Part shown: positions 6,770 through 11,405 of the stretch, in pieces
Numbering within the stretch: the stretch's first letter is position 1
Layout: each line of letters begins with the position of its first letter
From: Candidatus Anoxychlamydiales bacterium
GTDB lineage: Bacteria > Chlamydiota > Chlamydiia > Chlamydiales > SM23-39
Assembly (NCBI GenBank): GCA_011064865.1
Contig: JAAKFX010000047.1
Coordinates: 1-11,405 of the forward strand
Direction: 5' to 3'
Length of the DNA stretch: 11,405 nt
Made by a program: the position numbers and the translations under genes
Notes under the pieces: generated by a model
Told to the model about the DNA's origin: nothing
Database searches by the model: none
The model's input: the letters and a program-made list of their open reading frames with translations, nothing else

Positions 6770-9700
6770 ATGAAAAAAACTAAACATCAAGTTGTTTATC
6801 AAAAAAATAAAAAAGACTTTGATATCAATAAAAAAAGTAAATGCTTTTTTATTTTTTTTATCTCTTTTTATTTTAAAAAATTTCGATGTTTTTGCTGTTA
6901 TCGACGTAAATACAGAAACAGAGTTAATTAATGCAATTAAAGCTGCTAATATAACACCGGAACAAATAAACTTTACAGGCAGTATTACTCTTACCGGAGC
7001 TCCCGAAGAACTGCCTGCTATTAAAAATTCATACACAATAGATGGCGCAAGTACTTGGTCGCTTAATGGGGGAGGTGCCCATAGAGGGTTTGTGATTTTA
7101 GGTTCAGGGACTTCTACGATTAATGCTACAATTCAAAACATCACTATTACCTCAACACTTGCTACTGGTGGAGCTGGAGGAAATAATTTTCAAGATGATG
7201 GGGGTTCTGGAGGAGGAGGTTTGGGCGCTGGAGGAGCAATCTATGTTGGAGATACTGCAAGCGTTACATTAGATAATGTAACTTATACAACTAATGATGC
7301 CACTGGCGGAGCTTCTCCGGATCCTGACCAGGCAGTTTTAGGAAATAGCGGTGGCGGCGGCGGTGGTGGCCTTGGGGGTAATGGAGCCACTGTAACTGGA
7401 AATGATGGAACAGGAGGAGGAGGTCCCATAGCAGTCACTGATGATGCATCAGGATCTACCGGAGGAGGAGTCTCACCATATAAAGGAGGCGATGGAGCAC
7501 AAGAATCCCCTGCTGCTAATGCGGGCGCAGGTGAGTATGGTAGTGGGGGCGGCGGAGCTGCCAATACAGCAAGTACCGCAACTTCTAACGTTGGAGGTTT
7601 TGGTGGCGGTGGTGGCGCCGGTGCTGGTAATTTAGGAAATGCAACTGGATCAGATGGTGGTTTTGGAGCCGGTGGAGGTGGAGGTGGAGCTGATGCTGGA
7701 ACACAAGGAGGCACAATATTTGGAGGAGGATCTGCTCAAGATGGTGCAGCCGCACAAGGAGGTCGAGGAGGAGGAGGCGCAGCTTTAGGTGGTGCAATAT
7801 TCATTGATGATACTTCAACTGCAACTATAATAGAATCAACATCATATCCTTTTACAACTACAAATAGTTTAAATGGAGGAGCTGGCCACAATGCTCCAAC
7901 AGTTCCTTCTGAACTAGGACAACATATTTTTTTAGCAAGTGGAGGTAATTTAACAATAAATACCTCTGGAACATTTACCCTTACTCAACCTATAGAGGCT
8001 GATTCAATAAATTCAACAGGAGGGATTGAAATAGATGGAAGTGGCACAGTAAATCTTAGCGGATCTTCCCTTTTAAGTAATACTTTCAGAGGTGATTTAA
8101 CTATAACTGAAGGAACAGTTCAATATAATGCAGCAGTTAGTTTAGGCAATGGTACTGGCATAACCTTTCCAGCTGCTGGCTTAGCTCCTACAAAAGTTTT
8201 AGAAGATACTGGGGTCATATCCGTAGTAGTATCAAATCCCATTACAATGACAGGTGATGGAACACTCAGAAGAAATAATTTTGGTTCAACAGCTCACAAT
8301 ATGCGTATATCTTCTGCAATAGTTGGAGCCGGTCGTATTAGGGTAACAGGAATAGGAAGTATAAAACCACTAGTCGCTAGTCCCTCCTTTTCGGGCGGCT
8401 GGAATATTGATGGAGAAACTGGTACTTCAGGAAGTGGAAATCTTGTTTTTGATAGTCCTGATGTTTTAGGAACAGGAAGTATTCAAATACGTGATGGTAA
8501 TTATTCCCCAGCAGCTCAAAGAGGTGGAGTGCTTATGTATAGAGGTACTAGTAATAATTCTCTTTCAAATAACATCGAATTACCTTCAGGAGACGGGGCA
8601 ATTGTATTTGGAGTAAGCAACTCAACTTTAACTCTTAGTGGTATAATATCCGGCGTTGGAAATTTGACATTTGATCAATTGGGTACTACTGGATCATGCA
8701 TTTTAACAAATAATTCAAATTCTTACGGAGGCACTACAACAATTCTTGATGGAACAGTGCATTCAAATGTAACAAATGCAATATCTAATTCATCTTCTAT
8801 TACAGTAACTTCTCCTGGAATACTTCAAATTAATAATGTTTCTCAAACGATCAAAGATTTTGGCGGAAGTGGAACTCTTCAACTAAATCAAGGAAGTAGC
8901 AATACTCTTACTGTTAATCAAACTTCTTCTTTAACTCATTCTGGATCGATTTCAGGAGATGGAAAATTTGAAAAAGAAGGAGGAAGTACATTAACACTTA
9001 GTTCTACTTCTGCGTTATCTTTTACAGGAAGCTCTACTATAACTGCAGGTATTTTAGAATTAAATTCTGCAGCTGATTTAATAGTAAATTCTAGCGCTGT
9101 AACTATAGATGGAGGATCTTTAGATCTTTTTGCCGGGACTGGTATTAAAACTATTAATAACTTAGGAGGAAGTGGCGGAGCGCTTAATCTAAACGATAAT
9201 AGTATTAATATTGATCAAAGCATTGGTACAACATATTCAGGTATAATTATAGGAACAGGAAACGTTACAAAACAAGGAGCAGAAACTTTAACACTTGAAG
9301 GAACTAATACTTATAATGGGACGACTACAATATCCGCAGGATCTCTAGCTTTGGGCACAGGTGGAACGATAGCATCTTCTTCATCTGTAACTGTAAATGG
9401 AACTCTAACTCATGATCAAGCTGCAACTACAAAAATAATAAATACTTTAAGTGGAGCTGGATCTATTGTATTCAATCAAGCAGCTGGTATTTTGAATGTA
9501 GTTCAAGGTATTAATGGAACCTTTTCTGGAGGTATTTCTGGAACTGGTGCTATTACCAAAGCAGGAGCGAGCACTTTAACTCTTTCTGGAACTAATACAC
9601 ATTCAAATGGAACTAACATAGATGCTGGAACATTGAGTGTCAGTGCAGCTGGCAATTTAGCATCAAACACAATTACTTTGACAGATGGAGTTTTGCAAAC

Positions 9701-11405
9701 AACCGAGACTATGACAATAGCAAATGATATTACATTAGGGGCCTCTGGTACCAATACAAAAGCTCTTGAAGTATCATCTGGAAAAACAGCAACAATTTCT
9801 GGAACTGTAACATCAGCAATACCCGCTACAGAAGTATTTTCCAAAACAGGAACAGGAACTCTTAGTATAAATTCAGTAAATGCAGGAAATACAGGAACAA
9901 CAACTATAGCTGCGGGAACCATGCTAATGCAACCTTCAGCTCAGTGGAGCGCTGATACTTTTAACATAAGCTCTGGAGCAAACCTCACTGGAACGGGAAC
10001 AGATGAAGCTGATGTTACAAATGCAGGATCTATTTCTCCAGGCGAATCTATTGGTACACTAATAATTGATGGAAGTTATACAGAAAATGGGACTTTAGAA
10101 ATTGAAATTACAAGTACACCAAATGATTCTGATAAAGTACAAGTTATAGGAACTCCCGGAACAGTAACTTTAAATCCCTCTTCAACGCTTAGTGTAATAC
10201 CTCTATCTTCTACTGAATTTTTCCTAGAAGGAACTGAATATGTAATTATTACAGCAGCTGGAATTGGTGGAGTGACAGGAACCTTTGGATCTGTTATAGA
10301 TCCTGATTCTAGGCTTGAGTTTAGTGTTAGATATGACGCAAATCAAGTAGTACTTATAATGAGTGATAGTGCATTGATTTTGCCTATAAATGATATTACA
10401 AATCCAAATGCAAAAGCTGTAGCTAACTACCTTGATAGTTGTAATTTTACAAATCCCGATTTTGTAAATATTTTAGTATCTCTTTCATCTTTAGATTTAG
10501 GAAATTTAACAGATGCTTTGCTTCAGATATCTCCTGCTAGATTTGGTGCTTTGCAACTTACAAACTACACAAATAATCAAACGGTTTCGAGAATACTCAC
10601 CGATCATTTAAGAAAACTTTATCATTGTGCTTGTAAAGAGAATAGAGATGAGCCTTGCATAAAACCTAAAACTTATGAATTTTGGGTTGAACCATTTAGT
10701 TATTTCACACATCAAACAAATTTAGAAGATCAAAGGCCATTTAAAAATAAGGTATTTGGAGCGATTATGGGATCAGATTTTAATTTCTCAAATCACATAA
10801 ATTTTGGAGGAGCTGGAGGTTATTCATATGCAGATATTGATTGGAGAAACAATTTAGGATATGCTGAAATGCACACTATTTATGGATCTTTACATGCAAG
10901 TAACTATAATCATTCTGGATTTATAAATGCATCGATTACAGGATCTGGAAATTTTTATAAAACAAAAAGAAAGATTCGTTTTGCTGATGTTTCAAGATCA
11001 GCTAAAAGTAAGCATGCAGGCTTTGATATTAATGCACATGCAGGAAGTGGTTTAGATTTTTTAATGGCAAATGATCTTTATTTTCAACCAACTTTAGATA
11101 TTGACTACACTTACGTATGGCAAGATGGCTTTAAAGAAAGAGGAGCGAATGCATTAAATCTTATTGTAGATACTAGCAATTTTTATAGATTAAGGGGAGT
11201 CGCTCTATTAAATTTCATAAAAGATTTTAAGATAACTAATCGTCTTTGTATATCACCAGCTCTTAGAGCTGGCTATGCATATGAAGAGCAGATAAGCAGA
11301 GCAAACATAACATCTAGATTAGAAGGCGTTAGTTGTACAAAAAATAAATTCACTGTTCAAGCCTTTCATAAAAATCATTCTAAAGGAATTGTTGGAGCTA
11401 ATATT
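6770..11405 (+). CDS. Large autotransporter: signal peptide, Gly-rich passenger with beta-strand repeats, outer-membrane barrel (start frameshifted, 3' end outside window)
   Basis: Type V surface protein that threads its passenger through its own C-terminal barrel. The frame with codons at positions divisible by 3 has no stop from 6774 to the window end, but its first ATG is at 8247. ATG 6770 is one base out and alone gives only 53 codons (to 6931). Removing one A from the A7 run at 6773-6779 gives a long basic n-region (MKKLNIKLFIKKIKK), core AFLFFLSLFIL and cleavage near VFA-V (residue 42). With that correction at least 1545 residues are visible. Gly-rich beta-helix-like modules span about 133-341, including LGAGGAIYV and LGGAIFID. 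Autotransporter-associated beta-strand repeats follow, such as GTGNVTKQGAETLTLEGTNT and GTGAITKAGASTLTLSGTNT. The pre-barrel linker has GSISPGESIGTLIIDGSY and VTGTFGSV. C1286, C1288 and C1296 precede the barrel, which starts near 1302 with YEFWVEPFSYF. TTG at 6792 or 6819 are alternative starts; no Shine-Dalgarno is seen. Confidence 0.85.
6773..6779 (+). other. A7 tract with apparent frameshift at the autotransporter start
   Basis: ATG at 6770-6772 is followed by seven A. With six A, the ATG would read straight into the signal peptide and the >1500-codon autotransporter frame. With seven, it runs into a stop at 6929-6931. It may be a slippage switch, an inactivating mutation or a homopolymer sequencing error. 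Confidence 0.7.
7167..7793 (+). repeat. Gly-rich coding segment of the autotransporter passenger
   Basis: About 209 codons in which glycine dominates (GGA, GGT, GGC all used), with a run of seven Gly codons at 7350-7370. It is irregular, not a perfect tandem repeat. Local GC is well above the rest of the window because of GGN codons, which also creates false proline-rich frames on the opposite strand. Its edges are two similar GGAI-containing modules (near 7210-7245 and 7765-7805). Confidence 0.8.
8640..9930 (+). repeat. Autotransporter-associated beta-strand repeats (about five diverged units)
   Basis: Units follow the pattern SG.I.GTG.(L/I)TK.G..TLTLSGTNTY.GTTTI.AGTL.L. Approximate positions are 8640-8763, 8935-9063, 9237-9354, 9520-9660 and 9798-9930. 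Conservation is at protein level, as expected for a right-handed beta-helix passenger, and the first and last units are the most degenerate. Confidence 0.75.

Noticed and set aside
6773..6780. A-AAA-AAC heptamer as a programmed -1 frameshift site
   Set aside because: The heptamer matches a known slippery site, but the shift needed to reach the long frame is +1, so -1 slippage would not help.
6695..7036. 113-codon minus-strand frame with hydrophobic stretches
   Set aside because: It overlaps the start and signal-peptide region of the autotransporter and the TA repeat; hydrophobicity comes from A/T-rich DNA.
7283..7714. Proline-rich open frame on the minus strand
   Set aside because: It is the mirror of Gly codons (GGN read as NCC) in the autotransporter; it has no ribosome site and only low-complexity content.
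9503..9922. 139-codon open frame on the minus strand
   Set aside because: Antisense to the beta-strand repeat region of the autotransporter, whose frame is clearly coding; the Val/Pro/Ala-rich content reflects the repeat pattern.
8247..11405. Autotransporter starting at the first in-frame ATG (8247)
   Set aside because: That would discard a perfect signal peptide and about 490 codons of clear Gly-rich passenger in the same frame, leaving an autotransporter without an export signal.

Overview
The window is AT-rich DNA with the layout of a Gram-negative bacterium: a membrane-anchored periplasmic folding factor, two exported proteins, and a type V autotransporter with an outer-membrane barrel. 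Several traits recall the environmental or amoeba-associated Chlamydiota. These are the RKYQK...FFGT N-terminus of the PpiD/SurA-like protein, the secreted propeller built of DLS..GQ.A / AIWARSNG..DIIQ / Asp-box repeats, and the large Gly-rich autotransporter. This placement is from memory of families, not a search, and I hold it at moderate confidence; another low-GC intracellular lineage is possible.

Left part (1-3756, all plus): the 3' end of an archaeal/eukaryote-type prolyl-tRNA synthetase gene, then a 749-aa single-span SurA/PpiD-like protein, then a 209-aa protein with a CBM9-like beta-sandwich pattern. Spacing is 17 bp and then an 8-bp overlap, so the three are probably cotranscribed. 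The PpiD-like gene carries a six-fold (GATNNN) hexamer tract.

Middle (3757-5236): a minus-strand AAA_14/DUF4143 ATPase of the horizontally mobile type. It has a TTGACA/17/TAATAT promoter and a perfect palindrome placed on the expected start point. A second palindrome of the same design but different sequence lies 131 bp further upstream. A hairpin ends the next minus-strand gene.

Right part (5237-11405): two divergent genes for exported proteins share a 183-bp AT-rich control region. To the left runs a secreted protein with eight Asp-box repeats spaced almost exactly 53 residues apart. To the right runs a very large autotransporter, more than 1500 codons and cut by the window end. It has a signal peptide, a Gly-rich segment, autotransporter-associated beta-strand repeats, a pre-barrel linker and most of a C-terminal barrel. 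Its only good ATG is out of frame by one base, and removing one A from an A7 run joins it to a perfect signal peptide. Together with a (TA)8 run forming the putative -10 box, this suggests phase variation, a broken start, or a homopolymer sequencing error.

The most interesting points are the A7/(TA)8 start region of the autotransporter, the regular Asp-box propeller beside it, and the pair of covarying palindromes upstream of the DUF4143 ATPase. I see no RNA genes, CRISPR arrays or insertion sequences.
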